A program made the position numbers and the translations under genes. Shown here piece by piece: positions 45,392-55,374 of a stretch of DNA of 64,000 nt; the first letter of the stretch is position 1, and each line of letters starts with the position of its first letter. The DNA is taken from positions 124,001 to 188,000 of the forward strand of contig JABBOY010000042.1 in the NCBI GenBank assembly GCA_012927585.1, read 5' to 3'. The notes under the pieces were generated by a model. That model had not been told where the DNA came from, did not search any database, and saw only the letters and a list, made by a program, of their open reading frames with translations. The DNA comes from Glaciimonas sp. Lineage in GTDB: Bacteria; Pseudomonadota; Gammaproteobacteria; Burkholderiales; Burkholderiaceae_D.

Positions 45392-46432
45392 TTATTTGTA
45401 GCCGGCGCGATCCAGGATTTTTTGCGCCACAATCTGGTTTTTGCCGATGGTGGCAATGGAACGTTTTTCTGCTTTGAATTTGCCGAGCGACTCCAGGGTT
45501 GGATTGTGCGTTTTGGCAGTGGGCACCACTGGCCATTCGTTGTTGCCATCAGAGAAATTGCGCTGGGCGGAATCGCCGGCCAGATATTCCAAAAATTGGA
45601 CTGCCGCTTCGCGGTGCGGGGCATGCCTGGCAACGCCACCGCCGGCGACATTCATATGTGCGCCAGAGGTTTTTTGATTGGGCCAGACAAAGTCGATCTT
45701 GCTCATTGCCTGGATATCTTCCGGTTTGGTCGAGCGCATCATGCGCACATAGTAGTAGGTATTGGCTAGCGTTACTCCGCATTCGCCGGAGGCTACGCCA
45801 TTGATCTGGTCGGTGTCGCCGCCGCGCGGAGGGCGGGCAAAATTGCTGACCATGCCGCGCGCCCAGTCTTCTGTGGCCTTCTGGCCATCGCGCTCAACCA
45901 ACGAGCCGATCAAAGACAGCATATAAGGATGTGAGCCGGAACGGGTGCAGACTTTACCCTTATTTTTCGGTTCAGCCAGCGCTTCGTAAGTTGCCACATC
46001 TTCCGGCTTGACAGTCGCTTTGTTGTAGACGATGACGCGGGCGCGGGTCGAAAAGCCATACCACTGCGGTCCTTGTCCAGCGTCATTGCCTTGTAGGTGG
46101 GCCGGAATGCGCGCTGCTAGAACCTTCGATTTGACTGGTTGGAACAACCCCTCGATTTGTGCGCGCCATAAACGCGCAGCGTCCACCATCAAGATGATAT
46201 CGGCCGGACTGTTCATGCCTTCAGTCTTCAAACGTTCCAGCAGCGCATTGTCATCAGCTTCGATGCGGTTGATTTTGATCCCGGTTTTCTTGGTAAACTC
46301 GCCATATAACGCATCATCGGTTTGGTAGTGGCGGGCCGAATAAATATTCAACTCCTTGTCTTTTGCATCGGCACCAGCAACGATAGACAAAGCGATAGCG
46401 GCAGACAGAATGTTGAGGGTAAACTTATACAT
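45392..46432 (-). CDS. Fe(3+) ABC transporter substrate-binding protein (FbpA/FutA type), orphan
   Basis: A 346-residue exported binding protein. AAGGA precedes the ATG; the signal peptide (ILSAAIALSIVAGADA) is cleaved near KDKELN. Family marks: LNIYSARHYQTDDALYGEFTKKTGIKINRIEADDNALLERL, SPADIILMVDAARLWRAQIEGLFQPV, and the paired tyrosines in LANTYYYVRMM that bind iron. No permease or ATPase gene is adjacent. Fur-box-like sequences lie directly upstream, which supports iron-regulated expression. It would collect ferric iron in the periplasm for importer subunits encoded elsewhere. Confidence 0.88.
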   Translation of the reverse strand: MYKFTLNILSAAIALSIVAGADAKDKELNIYSARHYQTDDALYGEFTKKTGIKINRIEADDNALLERLKTEGMNSPADIILMVDAARLWRAQIEGLFQPVKSKVLAARIPAHLQGNDAGQGPQWYGFSTRARVIVYNKATVKPEDVATYEALAEPKNKGKVCTRSGSHPYMLSLIGSLVERDGQKATEDWARGMVSNFARPPRGGDTDQINGVASGECGVTLANTYYYVRMMRSTKPEDIQAMSKIDFVWPNQKTSGAHMNVAGGGVARHAPHREAAVQFLEYLAGDSAQRNFSDGNNEWPVVPTAKTHNPTLESLGKFKAEKRSIATIGKNQIVAQKILDRAGYK

Positions 46433-46440
46433 GGGAATCC

Positions 46441-46503
46441 TTAAATGAGAATTATGCGCAATTTTTAAAGCAACTGAATCTATTTTAAATGAAAATCATT
46501 CTC
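46441..46503. promoter_or_regulatory. Two Fur-box-like sites in the divergent iron-protein/patatin region
   Basis: TTAAATGAAAATCATTCTC (46485-46503) matches the 19-bp Fur consensus at 14 positions by hand. A weaker site TTAAATGAGAATTATGCGC (46441-46459) lies nine bases before the iron-protein start. The pair could control both divergent genes. Confidence 0.65.
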
Positions 46504-46587
46504 AATTAAAAATTCTTGCAACGCAATATAAACCTGCTAGATAAGCTACAATCCGCACGTTACAAAACAAGCCAAAACCATAACTCG

Positions 46588-47493
46588 ATGCCATTTCTAC
46601 GTTGTTTGTTTGTCTGCCTAAGCGCGGTCTTATTTCTGATAAGCGGCTGCAGCCTGATCGCTTCAGCTCCGGTTGCCGAATCTGTAGTCGCTAAACCCGT
46701 GCGTAATATCAAAATTGGCCTGGCTTTAGGTGGTGGTGCTGCCCGCGGTTTTGCTCATATCGGCGTAATTAAGGCTTTGGAGGCACAAGGTATCGTGCCC
46801 GATATCGTGGTTGGAACTAGCGCCGGCAGCCTGGTCGGTGCACTGTATGCGGCCGGCAACAATGGCTTCGCTTTGCAGAAAATGGCGATGGAGATGGATG
46901 AAGCCGCTATTTCGGACTGGTCGGTGCCACTGTTCTCCAAATTTAGCGGAATCATCAAGGGCGAAGGCTTGCAGAATTACATTAACAAGACCATTCATGA
47001 CGTGCCGATTGAAAAGCTTAAAAAGTCGTTCGGCGCAGTGGCGACCGATTTGAATACCGGCCGGCCCATCTTGTTTCAACGGGGAAATACCGGACTGGCA
47101 GTCCGGGCTTCATCGGCTGTGCCCAGCATTTTTCAACCGGTTAGAATCGGTAACCGCACTTATGTCGATGGAGGGTTGGTGTCGCCGGTTCCTGCGAAGT
47201 TTGCGCGCGACATGGGAGCCGATTTTGTAATTGCAGTAAATATCTCATCGCAAGCTGACGCACTGACAGCGTCCGGCTCCCTTGATGTCTTGCTGCAGAC
47301 TTTCACCATCATGGGGCAGCGCATCAATAAATATGAGTTAAGGGAAGCCGATATCGTCATCCAGCCTGTTTTAGGCGGCATGAAAGGTAATGACTTCAAT
47401 GGCCGTAATGTAGCCATCATGGCCGGCGAGCAGGCAACAGTTGCCGCGATGAGTGAAATCAAGAGAAAATTAAAGGCGATGCAGCAACAATAA
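46588..47493 (+). CDS. Patatin-like phospholipase lipoprotein (RssA type)
   Basis: A 301-residue protein. The ATG at 46588 is chosen because it gives a lipoprotein signal: MPFLRCLFVCLSAVLFLISGC with lipobox ISGC. The patatin fold is clear: oxyanion hole GLALGGGAARGFAHIGVIKALEAQG, catalytic Ser in VVGTSAGSLVGALYA, catalytic Asp in YVDGGLVSPVP. It should be a Ser-Asp acyl hydrolase facing the periplasm. It shares the divergent region with the iron-binding protein gene and its Fur-like sites, so iron control is possible. The natural substrate is unknown. Confidence 0.87.
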   Translation: MPFLRCLFVCLSAVLFLISGCSLIASAPVAESVVAKPVRNIKIGLALGGGAARGFAHIGVIKALEAQGIVPDIVVGTSAGSLVGALYAAGNNGFALQKMAMEMDEAAISDWSVPLFSKFSGIIKGEGLQNYINKTIHDVPIEKLKKSFGAVATDLNTGRPILFQRGNTGLAVRASSAVPSIFQPVRIGNRTYVDGGLVSPVPAKFARDMGADFVIAVNISSQADALTASGSLDVLLQTFTIMGQRINKYELREADIVIQPVLGGMKGNDFNGRNVAIMAGEQATVAAMSEIKRKLKAMQQQ

Positions 47494-47501
47494 AATGATG
47501 C

Positions 47502-48026
47502 TTATCTATTTTGCGTTGGTTCATTGATGCGGCGTGCACCGTTGAAACGCTGTTTCCAATATCGAATATCCATGCTTTCAATCCGTACTTGACCTCCGGC
47601 AGATGGAGAGTGGATGAATTTATTATTGCCCAAATAAATTCCGACGTGCGAGAAACTACGCTTAAGCGTGTTGTAGAACACCAGGTCGCCTGGTTGCAGG
47701 TTTTGCGGCTCAATTGTCTCGCCAACCTGGCTAATTTCAGATGAAGTGCGGGGCAGATTGGCACCCCAAGCTTCTTTAAATACATAACGCACCAAACCGC
47801 TGCAATCGAGCCCGCTTTCCGGTGTACTGCCGCCGTATTTGTAGTGGATTCCGATCATTCCCATCGCTTGCATGGCCAAATCTGAGGCTCGGCTGGAAAA
47901 TTCGACCGCACTATGCCCCAAGTTCTGCAATTTTTCGAGCGCGATATTGGTTTTTGGCGGCAGCGGCTCAGTGGCCCAAGCCTGACCGCAACATAGCAGT
48001 ATGATAACAAACATGCAGGGGCGCAT
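47502..48026 (-). CDS. NlpC/P60 family cell-wall hydrolase
   Basis: A 174-residue exported cysteine peptidase. The ATG at 48026 is preferred because it gives the signal peptide MRPCMFVIILLCCGQAWA. The NlpC/P60 domain has the catalytic Cys in YGGSTPESGLDCSGLVRYVF, the region LPRTSSEISQVGETI, and the catalytic His in FSHVGIYLGNNKFIHSPSAGGQV. Such enzymes cut gamma-D-glutamyl-diaminopimelate bonds in peptidoglycan stems. It is convergent with the patatin gene (8-bp gap). It probably acts in the periplasm; the specific role is not known. Confidence 0.9.
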   Translation of the reverse strand: MRPCMFVIILLCCGQAWATEPLPPKTNIALEKLQNLGHSAVEFSSRASDLAMQAMGMIGIHYKYGGSTPESGLDCSGLVRYVFKEAWGANLPRTSSEISQVGETIEPQNLQPGDLVFYNTLKRSFSHVGIYLGNNKFIHSPSAGGQVRIESMDIRYWKQRFNGARRINEPTQNR

Positions 48027-48292
48027 TATTTCTCTGTTCTGGCTAAACGTGAGTTTTATTATCATTATTGCAACTTTCTTCTATGAAGCTACAATGTAAA
48101 TGAATGTCGCCCGCCTGTCAAAGTGTGAGATTGAAATAATTTTTTTGACGACCGGTTTCAGGCCATCTGTGAGCCTCATCTCTCCTGCTAAAAACGGTTT
48201 GCTGAAGGCAGCTTGCTGAAAGTAAAAACAGTTTTGATAGTAGGTATCCGAACCTGTCGTACAATCCTGCAATATTCATTTCAGGAGGCGTG

Positions 48293-48700
48293 ATGCAATC
48301 CAAGCAAATATTGACCCTTGACGATGTCAAGAAAATTGCTGCCGCAGCAGAAGCGGAAGCCAATAAAAACAACTGGGCAGTGGTGATTTCGATCGTGGAT
48401 GACGGCGGGCATTTACTTTGGCTGCAACGACTGGATGGGGTGGCGCCGATATCCGCCCATATTGCGCCAGCTAAGGCAAAAACCGCTGCAATGGGTTGTC
48501 GTGAATCCCGAATTTATGAAGAAATGATTAATAACGGCCGCGTTTCTTTTATGTCGGCACCGTATATCGATGGCATGCTTGAAGGTGGCGTCCCTATCAT
48601 GGTCAATGGGCAATGCCTGGGAGCGGTCGGCGTCTCCGGCGTGAAATCTGCCGAAGATGCGCAAATTGCCAAGGCGGGTATCGCTGCATTAGCGTTGTAA
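48293..48700 (+). CDS. GlcG/HbpS-family heme-binding-like protein
   Basis: A 135-residue protein of the PF03928 family. AGGAGG (48283-48288) fixes the ATG at 48293. The typical pattern is ILTLDDVKKIAAAAEAEANKNNWAVVISIVDDGGHLLWLQRLDGVAPISAHIAPAKAKTAA, then PIMVNGQCLGAVGVSGVKSAEDAQIAKAGIAAL. Members include the heme sensor HbpS and GlcG, and most have no assigned task. No signal peptide is visible. Neighbours give no clear functional link. Confidence 0.85.
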   Translation: MQSKQILTLDDVKKIAAAAEAEANKNNWAVVISIVDDGGHLLWLQRLDGVAPISAHIAPAKAKTAAMGCRESRIYEEMINNGRVSFMSAPYIDGMLEGGVPIMVNGQCLGAVGVSGVKSAEDAQIAKAGIAALAL

Positions 48701-48753
48701 GCACTTAAAACCTTTCCCTTACGTTTCCGGCGTTTCTTGCGGAAGTTTACAGA

Positions 48754-48782
48754 TTTACGGGAGGGGTGCTTTGCGTTATAAT
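48754..48782 (+). promoter_or_regulatory. Candidate sigma-70 promoter for carAB
   Basis: TTTACG (48754-48759), a 17-bp spacer and a consensus TATAAT (48777-48782). Transcription would start near 48789, leaving an approximately 145-base leader before the carA TTG start. Confidence 0.6.
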
Positions 48783-48932
48783 CGCCGGGTTTACCTAAAC
48801 TTACCCCCGCCGTAGCGCATACCATATATCATCCTGTCAAAACAATTTGTCACCGACTCAGGCGTATTAGCCCGAGACGCTGGTGGTTGCCTTGGTACGG
48901 AGCAGCGGCGGTAACAATATCAGGAGTTACCC

Positions 48933-50096
48933 TTGCTGCCATTTTTTTCTGGCCACACCATTCCAGCCATACTCGCACTAGCAGATGGGTCGATTTTTCA
49001 AGGTTTCTCAATTGGCGCTGAAGGCCATACCATCGGTGAGGTGGTATTCAACACTTCGATGACCGGTTACCAGGAAATCCTTACCGATCCTAGTTATAGT
49101 CACCAAATCGTCACACTTACTTATCCCCATATTGGCAACACCGGCGTCAATTCCGAAGACGTGGAGTCCGACAAAATACATGCGGCGGGACTAATCATCA
49201 AGGATCTGCCGATTGTCACATCCAGCTTTCGGGCCGCGCAAACTTTATCGGATTATCTAAAAGCTGAAAATATCGTCGCTATTTCCGGCATCGATACCCG
49301 TAAACTGACCCGGATTCTACGTGAAAAGGGTGCTCAAGGCGGCGCCATCCTGGTGGGCAATGATGTCGATAAAGCATTGGCACTGGCACACACTTTCCCA
49401 GGACTTGGTGGCATGGATCTGGCCAAGGTGGTGTCTACTGCCAAACCTTATTCCTGGTTCGAAACCGAATGGCGGCTAGGTAAGGGCTATGATCGGCAAA
49501 TTGCGCCAAAGTATCATGTTGTCGCTTTCGACTACGGCATCAAACGCAATATTCTGCGCATGTTGGCACAACGTGGTTGCAAGATTACTGTGCTGCCAGC
49601 GCAAGCCAGCGCTGCAGAAGCATTGGCCCTGAATCCAGATGGCATTTTTCTGTCCAACGGCCCCGGAGACCCGGAGCCTTGTGATTACGCTATCACTGCT
49701 GTCACGGAATTGATAGAGAGCGGCATTCCAACCTTCGGCATTTGTCTCGGGCATCAGATCATGGCGTTGGCTTCCGGCGCAAAGACGCTGAAAATGAAAT
49801 TTGGTCACCATGGCACCAATCATCCAGTACAGGATTTGGAAACCGGGAAAGTGCTGATTACTTCGCAAAATCATGGTTTTGCAGTGGATGCGGCAACTTT
49901 GCCAGCCAATTGCCGGGTGACCCATGTATCTCTTTTCGACGGCTCATTGCAGGGTTTTGTTCGCACCGACAAACCTGCCTTTTGTTTCCAGGGGCATCCT
50001 GAGGCGTCGGCTGGTCCGCACGATATTGCCCCCCTGTTTGACCGCTTTGTAACAATGATGGAAGCAAGCGTGACGGAGAAGAAAAAAAATGCCTAA
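48933..50096 (+). CDS. carA: Carbamoyl-phosphate synthase small (glutaminase) subunit
   Basis: A 387-residue glutamine amidotransferase that passes ammonia to CarB for arginine and pyrimidine synthesis. The start is TTG at 48933, with AGGAG six bases upstream and the usual text [36 protein letters not shown]. The N-terminal CPSase domain is followed by the class-I amidotransferase domain: nucleophile Cys in [17 protein letters not shown], His-Glu in [13 protein letters not shown]. Its end overlaps the carB start by eight bases. Confidence 0.96.
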   Translation: MLPFFSGHTIPAILALADGSIFQGFSIGAEGHTIGEVVFNTSMTGYQEILTDPSYSHQIVTLTYPHIGNTGVNSEDVESDKIHAAGLIIKDLPIVTSSFRAAQTLSDYLKAENIVAISGIDTRKLTRILREKGAQGGAILVGNDVDKALALAHTFPGLGGMDLAKVVSTAKPYSWFETEWRLGKGYDRQIAPKYHVVAFDYGIKRNILRMLAQRGCKITVLPAQASAAEALALNPDGIFLSNGPGDPEPCDYAITAVTELIESGIPTFGICLGHQIMALASGAKTLKMKFGHHGTNHPVQDLETGKVLITSQNHGFAVDAATLPANCRVTHVSLFDGSLQGFVRTDKPAFCFQGHPEASAGPHDIAPLFDRFVTMMEASVTEKKKNA

Positions 50097-53000
50097 ACGC
50101 AATGACATTAAAAGCATCCTGATTATCGGTGCCGGTCCGATCATCATCGGCCAAGCCTGCGAATTCGATTATTCCGGTGCACAAGCGTGCAAAGCCCTGC
50201 GTGAAGAGGGCTACAAGGTTATCTTGGTCAACAGCAACCCGGCGACCATCATGACCGATCCGGAAATGGCCGATGTGACTTACATCGAGCCGATCACTTG
50301 GCAGGTGGTCGAACGCATCATCGACAAGGAACGTCCAGATGCGATTCTGCCGACTATGGGCGGCCAGACCGCGCTCAATTGTGCGCTTGATTTACACAAT
50401 AATGGTGTGCTGGACAAATATCACTGTGAACTGATCGGTGCCTCTCCAGAAGCAATCGACAAGGCCGAAGACCGTTCCAAGTTCAAGCAAGCGATGACCA
50501 GGATCGGCCTCGACTCTGCGCGCTCCGGCGTGGCGCATACGATGGAGGAATCCTGGTCGGTACAAAAGGAACTCGGCTTCCCAACTATCATCCGCCCTTC
50601 GTTCACCATGGGGGGCAGCGGCGGCGGAATTGCATATAACGCAGAAGAGTTTGAGACCATCTGCAAGCGTGGCCTGGAAGCATCCCCGACTTCCGAATTG
50701 CTGATTGAAGAATCGCTGATCGGCTGGAAAGAGTATGAGATGGAAGTGGTGCGCGACAAAGCGGACAACTGCATTATCGTTTGCTCAATCGAAAATCTGG
50801 ATCCGATGGGCGTGCATACAGGCGATTCGATCACGGTCGCACCGGCGCAAACGCTCACCGACAAGGAATACCAGATCATGCGCAACGCCTCGCTGGCGGT
50901 TTTGCGCGAGATCGGCGTTGATACCGGTGGCTCGAACGTACAGTTTGCAATCAATCCGGCAGACGGTCGCATGATTGTCATTGAGATGAATCCGCGTGTA
51001 TCGCGTTCTTCCGCGCTGGCGTCGAAAGCGACCGGCTTCCCCATCGCGAAAATTGCTGCCAAGTTGGCGGTTGGCTTTACGCTGGACGAGTTGCGTAACG
51101 AAATCACCGGTGGTGCAACTCCGGCTTCGTTCGAGCCATCGATAGACTATGTTGTGACCAAAATTCCACGCTTTGCTTTCGAGAAATTCCCGCAGGCGGA
51201 TTCTCATCTGACTACGCAGATGAAATCGGTGGGTGAAGTGATGGCGATCGGGCGTACTTTTCAGGAATCTTTCCAAAAAGCGTTACGCGGCCTGGAAGTG
51301 GGCGTCGATGGTCTGAATGAAATGACCAAAGACCGCGAAATCATCGAGGAGGAACTCGGTGAGCCAGGCCCGGAACGTATCTGGTATGTGGGCGACGCAT
51401 TTGCCCAAGGTTTTACACTCGAAGAAGTGCATCAGCTAACGCATATCGACATGTGGTTCCTGGTGCAGATCAAGGAAATTGTCGATATCGAATTGTGGCT
51501 GGAAACCCAGACCCTGGAGGCGCTCGACAAACCGCTGCTGTACAAGTTAAAACAAAAAGGCTTTGCTGACCGTCGTCTTGCCAAGTTGCTCAAGACTACC
51601 GAAACCGTTGTACGCGAGAGGCGCCATGCGTTAAATATTCGCCCGGTCTACAAGCGGGTCGATACCTGCGCAGCGGAATTTTCGACTAAGACCGCGTATA
51701 TGTATTCGACCTATGATGAAGAATGCGAAGCGCAGCCGACTGACCGGAAAAAAATCATGGTGCTGGGCGGTGGCCCGAACCGCATCGGCCAGGGCATCGA
51801 ATTCGATTATTGCTGTGTTCATGCAGCACTGGCGCTGCGTGCGGATGGCTATGAGACCATCATGGTCAACTGCAACCCCGAAACGGTTTCGACCGATTAC
51901 GATATCTCGGATCGGCTGTATTTCGAATCGCTGACGCTGGAAGACGTGCTGGAAATCGTTGCCATCGAAAAACCATACGGCGTCATCGTCCAGTATGGCG
52001 GTCAGACGCCGCTAAAACTGGCCCTTGAACTGGAGGCCAACGGCGTGCCCATCATTGGCACTTCGCCAGATATGATCGATGCGGCCGAGGATCGCGAACG
52101 CTTCCAGCAATTATTGCAGAAATTAAATTTGCTGCAACCGCCTAACAGGACTGCTCGCACCGAGCAGGAAGCGCTGGAAAAGGCAATCGAAATTGGTTAT
52201 CCGCTGGTGGTGCGCCCCTCGTATGTGCTGGGCGGGCGTGCAATGGAGATCGTGCATGAGCAACGTGATCTGGAACGCTATATGCGTGAAGCAGTCAAGG
52301 TGTCGCATGATTCGCCGGTATTGCTGGATCGTTTCCTCAACGACGCGATCGAGTGCGATGTCGATTGCATCAGGGATGGCAGCCGTACCTTTATCGGTGG
52401 CGTGATGGAACATATTGAGCAGGCTGGCGTACATTCAGGCGACTCTGCTTGCTCGCTGCCACCTTATTCGCTGTCGCAGGAAACCATTGACGTGATGAAG
52501 CATCAAACCGCATTAATGGCACAAGGCTTGAATGTAGTGGGTCTGATGAATGTGCAGTTTGCCATTCAGCAAAAGGACGGCAAGGATATCGTTTATGTGC
52601 TGGAAGTCAATCCGCGCGCCTCGCGCACGGTACCCTTCGTCTCCAAGGCCACAGGTCTGCAATTGGCCAAGATTGCGGCGCGTTGTATGGTTGGGCAGTC
52701 ACTCGATAGTCAGGCAATACTGCGCGAAGTGGTTCCATCTTATTACAGTGTAAAGGAAGCGGTTTTCCCATTCGTGAAGTTCCCGGGTGTTGATACGATC
52801 CTCGGCCCGGAGATGAAATCGACCGGTGAAGTCATGGGGGTCGGCAAGACTTTCGGCGAAGCCTTTGTCAAGGCACAACTTGGCGCTGGCGTGAAGTTGC
52901 CTAAATCCGGCAAGGTGTTCATTAGCGTCAAAGCCAGCGACAAGCCAATCGCAGTGCAAGTCGCCAAAGATCTGGCTCGGCTCGGATTTACAATCGTTGC

Positions 53001-53307
53001 CACCAAAGGCACTGCAGCAGCCATCAGCGTGGCTGGGGTGCAGGTCACGATGGTCAACAAAAAGAGTGAAGGTCGCCCGCATGTGGTGGACATGATCAAG
53101 AATAACGAGATTGCCATGGTCATCAACACGGTTGAAGAAAAGCGCAGTGCGATCATCGATTCACGCGCCATCCGCACCTCTGCTCTAGCAGCGCGTGTGA
53201 CCACATTTACCACTATTTTTGGTGCGGAGGCGGCAGTGCAGGGTATGGCGCATCTGGATGAGTTGCATGTCTATGATTTACAAGGTCTGCATAAAACTCT
53301 ACACTAA
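50089..53307 (+). CDS. carB: Carbamoyl-phosphate synthase large subunit
   Basis: A 1072-residue synthase with two homologous ATP-grasp halves. The first begins [31 protein letters not shown], the second near residue 555 with [26 protein letters not shown]. The ATP-grasp sites read [16 protein letters not shown] and [16 protein letters not shown]. The last ~130 residues form the MGS-like allosteric domain ([35 protein letters not shown]). It is translationally coupled to carA. Length and motifs are standard. Confidence 0.97.
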   Translation: MPKRNDIKSILIIGAGPIIIGQACEFDYSGAQACKALREEGYKVILVNSNPATIMTDPEMADVTYIEPITWQVVERIIDKERPDAILPTMGGQTALNCALDLHNNGVLDKYHCELIGASPEAIDKAEDRSKFKQAMTRIGLDSARSGVAHTMEESWSVQKELGFPTIIRPSFTMGGSGGGIAYNAEEFETICKRGLEASPTSELLIEESLIGWKEYEMEVVRDKADNCIIVCSIENLDPMGVHTGDSITVAPAQTLTDKEYQIMRNASLAVLREIGVDTGGSNVQFAINPADGRMIVIEMNPRVSRSSALASKATGFPIAKIAAKLAVGFTLDELRNEITGGATPASFEPSIDYVVTKIPRFAFEKFPQADSHLTTQMKSVGEVMAIGRTFQESFQKALRGLEVGVDGLNEMTKDREIIEEELGEPGPERIWYVGDAFAQGFTLEEVHQLTHIDMWFLVQIKEIVDIELWLETQTLEALDKPLLYKLKQKGFADRRLAKLLKTTETVVRERRHALNIRPVYKRVDTCAAEFSTKTAYMYSTYDEECEAQPTDRKKIMVLGGGPNRIGQGIEFDYCCVHAALALRADGYETIMVNCNPETVSTDYDISDRLYFESLTLEDVLEIVAIEKPYGVIVQYGGQTPLKLALELEANGVPIIGTSPDMIDAAEDRERFQQLLQKLNLLQPPNRTARTEQEALEKAIEIGYPLVVRPSYVLGGRAMEIVHEQRDLERYMREAVKVSHDSPVLLDRFLNDAIECDVDCIRDGSRTFIGGVMEHIEQAGVHSGDSACSLPPYSLSQETIDVMKHQTALMAQGLNVVGLMNVQFAIQQKDGKDIVYVLEVNPRASRTVPFVSKATGLQLAKIAARCMVGQSLDSQAILREVVPSYYSVKEAVFPFVKFPGVDTILGPEMKSTGEVMGVGKTFGEAFVKAQLGAGVKLPKSGKVFISVKASDKPIAVQVAKDLARLGFTIVATKGTAAAISVAGVQVTMVNKKSEGRPHVVDMIKNNEIAMVINTVEEKRSAIIDSRAIRTSALAARVTTFTTIFGAEAAVQGMAHLDELHVYDLQGLHKTLH

Positions 53308-53335
53308 GCAGATTGTTAAATAGTTAAACCCTAAC

Positions 53336-53391
53336 CTGCAGAGGTCATAAACGGCGCCGAGACAGTTCGGCACCTTTTATGACCTCTGTAG
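53336..53391. terminator. Long imperfect hairpin between carB and greA
   Basis: The arms 53336-53361 and 53366-53391 pair over about 26 positions with roughly four mismatches around an ACAG loop; the outer CTGCAGAGGTCAT faces ATGACCTCTGTAG. No U-run follows directly. It lies 20 bp before the greA start and could be a carAB terminator, an mRNA-stability hairpin or a structured greA leader. Confidence 0.6.
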
Positions 53392-53411
53392 CATTTATAT
53401 AGTTGGAAATT

Positions 53412-53888
53412 ATGAGCTCAGTACCTATTACCAAGCACGGCGCGGAACTTCTCAAGCAGGAGTTGCATCGTCTGAAAACAAAAGACCGCCATGAAGTCAT
53501 TAGCGCCATTGCCGAAGCACGTGCGCAGGGCGATTTATCTGAAAATGCCGAGTATGACGCGGCCAAAGAAAAGCAGAGTTTTATCGAGGGGCGTATTCAG
53601 AATTTGGAAGGCAAACTGGGCGCGGCCCAGATTATCGATCCTTTGTTACTGGAGGCTGAAGGACGCGTGGTGTTTGCTTCCACTGTCTACCTTGAGGATC
53701 TGGAGTCGGAACAGAAAGTGACTTATCAAATCGTCGGTGAAGACGAGGCCGACATAAAGGAATTGAAAGTATCGGTGACGTCTCCCATTGCACGTGCCTT
53801 GATTGGCAAATCTGCCGGCGATGTGGTTGAAGTCATGGCGCCGGCAGGTATTCGCGAATACGAAATTCTGGAAGTGCGTTATATCTAA
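53412..53888 (+). CDS. greA: Transcript cleavage factor GreA
   Basis: A 158-residue factor, the same length as E. coli GreA. The ATG at 53412 (GGAA upstream) gives [22 protein letters not shown]. The N-terminal coiled coil carries the acidic tip in [28 protein letters not shown] (catalytic Asp/Glu), and the C-terminal FKBP-like domain ends [30 protein letters not shown]. It rescues back-tracked RNA polymerase. It stands downstream of carAB, a common order in betaproteobacteria. Confidence 0.95.
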   Translation: MSSVPITKHGAELLKQELHRLKTKDRHEVISAIAEARAQGDLSENAEYDAAKEKQSFIEGRIQNLEGKLGAAQIIDPLLLEAEGRVVFASTVYLEDLESEQKVTYQIVGEDEADIKELKVSVTSPIARALIGKSAGDVVEVMAPAGIREYEILEVRYI

Positions 53889-53992
53889 AGCGCATGCTCG
53901 TAAGCGGTGTCTGGGCTGTATGGGCTAAGTAGCTGCGTCCGCCTTGTTTTTCACATCGATTGCCGGTAATTGACATTGGCAATAATTAGCTG

Positions 53993-54053
53993 GAGTATAG
54001 TAAAAAATGCACTATTCTCCGCATAATAATAGTGCATAAAAATTTATACTCCC
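53993..54053 (+). repeat. Palindromic intergenic repeat, copy 5 (best palindrome)
   Basis: A 61-bp near-perfect palindrome. The arms are 53993-54017 and 54029-54053: outer GGAGTATA facing TATACTCC, inner ATGCACTATT facing AATAGTGCAT, centre CTCCGCATAAT. It lies between convergent greA and yhbY and could terminate transcription from both sides. Confidence 0.75.
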
Positions 54054-54081
54054 GCATTTTTTGTATTTACAGCGCTAGATT

Positions 54082-54555
54082 CTATTTACTTCCGAGTGCG
54101 CTTTTTTTGGCACTGATTTGGCGAGGCTTGGCGCGTTTGATGGTGCCACCTTCGGTTACGCGCTCATTGCCTTTGAGCATCACTTTGGTTACTGAGGGGC
54201 GTTTTGTTCCGCTGGCGCTAGGTTTGACAATAGTCACCTCGCGCATGCCTCTGCCTTTTTTTTCGACACGCCCTTTTGATGCTTCTTTTTGTGGGCGGTA
54301 AACTACCAACAATTTGCCAATATGCTGTACTGGGGCAGCCTTGAGATTTTCGCAAATGGTGTCGTACATGGTAATCCTGGCTTCACGGTCATCCCCGAAA
54401 ACACGCACTTTGATTAATCCATGCACATTCAGCCCGGCATCAATTTCCTTGAGCACGGCAGGTGTCAAACCAGCTTCACCGATCAACACGATAGGATTGA
54501 TCGCATGCGCTTCTGAGCGGAGTGCGCTACGTTCTACGGGGGTAAGTTTCAACAT
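54082..54555 (-). CDS. yhbY: YhbY-family CRM-domain RNA-binding protein with basic C-terminal extension
   Basis: A 157-residue protein; the ATG at 54555 gives MLKLTPVERSALRSEAHAINPIVLIGEAGLTPAVLKEIDAGLNVHGLIKVRVFGDDREAR, the CRM domain with its GxxG-like loop (about residues 1-95). E. coli YhbY has 97 residues; here a lysine/arginine-rich tail of about 60 residues follows (GRVEKKGRGMREVTIVKP...). YhbY associates with pre-50S ribosome particles. The gene is divergent from rlmE by 47 bp, the usual order near ftsH. Confidence 0.92.
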   Translation of the reverse strand: MLKLTPVERSALRSEAHAINPIVLIGEAGLTPAVLKEIDAGLNVHGLIKVRVFGDDREARITMYDTICENLKAAPVQHIGKLLVVYRPQKEASKGRVEKKGRGMREVTIVKPSASGTKRPSVTKVMLKGNERVTEGGTIKRAKPRQISAKKSALGSK

Positions 54556-54602
54556 GATTTCGGCAACCAACTAATATATTCTAAAGGCACTATTCTACGC
54601 GA

Positions 54603-55247
54603 ATGGCTAAAAACAAATTAAACAAAAACTGGCTGCACGATCATATCAATGATCCCTATGTAAAGCTGGCGCAGAAAGAAGGTTATAGAGCTCGGGCTGC
54701 ATACAAGCTCAAAGAGATTGATGAGGATGAGAAACTGGTCAAGCGCGGCCAAGTCATTGTTGATCTAGGTTCCACTCCAGGCAGTTGGTCGCAGTATGTG
54801 CGCAATAAACTGTCCGGTCAGGACGGCGGTGGCATTCATGGCACGATTATCGGTCTGGACCTGCTGCCTATGGAGCCAATTGCAGACGTGCACTTTATAC
54901 TGGGGGATTTTCGTGAGGACGGTCCTTTGCTTGCGCTCGAAAATGTATTGGCTGGACGCAAAGTAGATCTTGTTTTATCCGACATGGCTCCAAATTTATC
55001 CGGTATCGCCGTGACAGATGCGGCGCGGGTCGAATACTTGATCGATTTGGCGATAGTATTCTCTAAGGAGCACATGAAGCCATCCGGCTCTTTACTGGTC
55101 AAATGTTTTAATGGGATCGGCTTCAATGATATTTTGGCGAAATTGAAGCTGGAATTCAAAATTGTGTCACAGAAGAAACCAAAAGCGAGCAGGGATAAGT
55201 CTTCCGAGATATTTTTGCTGGGGAAAATCCTGAAAAATCCTGTGTAA
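54603..55247 (+). CDS. rlmE: 23S rRNA 2'-O-ribose U2552 methyltransferase RlmE (RrmJ/FtsJ)
   Basis: A 214-residue SAM-dependent methyltransferase. Marks: [17 protein letters not shown] (catalytic Lys), [18 protein letters not shown] (SAM motif I), [14 protein letters not shown] (catalytic Asp), [14 protein letters not shown] (second Lys), and the late Glu region [17 protein letters not shown]. It acts on the 50S A-loop. It is directly upstream of ftsH, as in many proteobacteria. Confidence 0.95.
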   Translation: MAKNKLNKNWLHDHINDPYVKLAQKEGYRARAAYKLKEIDEDEKLVKRGQVIVDLGSTPGSWSQYVRNKLSGQDGGGIHGTIIGLDLLPMEPIADVHFILGDFREDGPLLALENVLAGRKVDLVLSDMAPNLSGIAVTDAARVEYLIDLAIVFSKEHMKPSGSLLVKCFNGIGFNDILAKLKLEFKIVSQKKPKASRDKSSEIFLLGKILKNPV

Positions 55248-55374
55248 ATTACATTTCATACCTTGATTTTCATATTAAGCAGTCGCATATGCGCAATAAC
55301 AAACGCATGACATTGCGCGTAAAATAGGCGCAATGAGATAGGCAACAAATCGCGTTCGCGCTAAAGGAGTTCTT

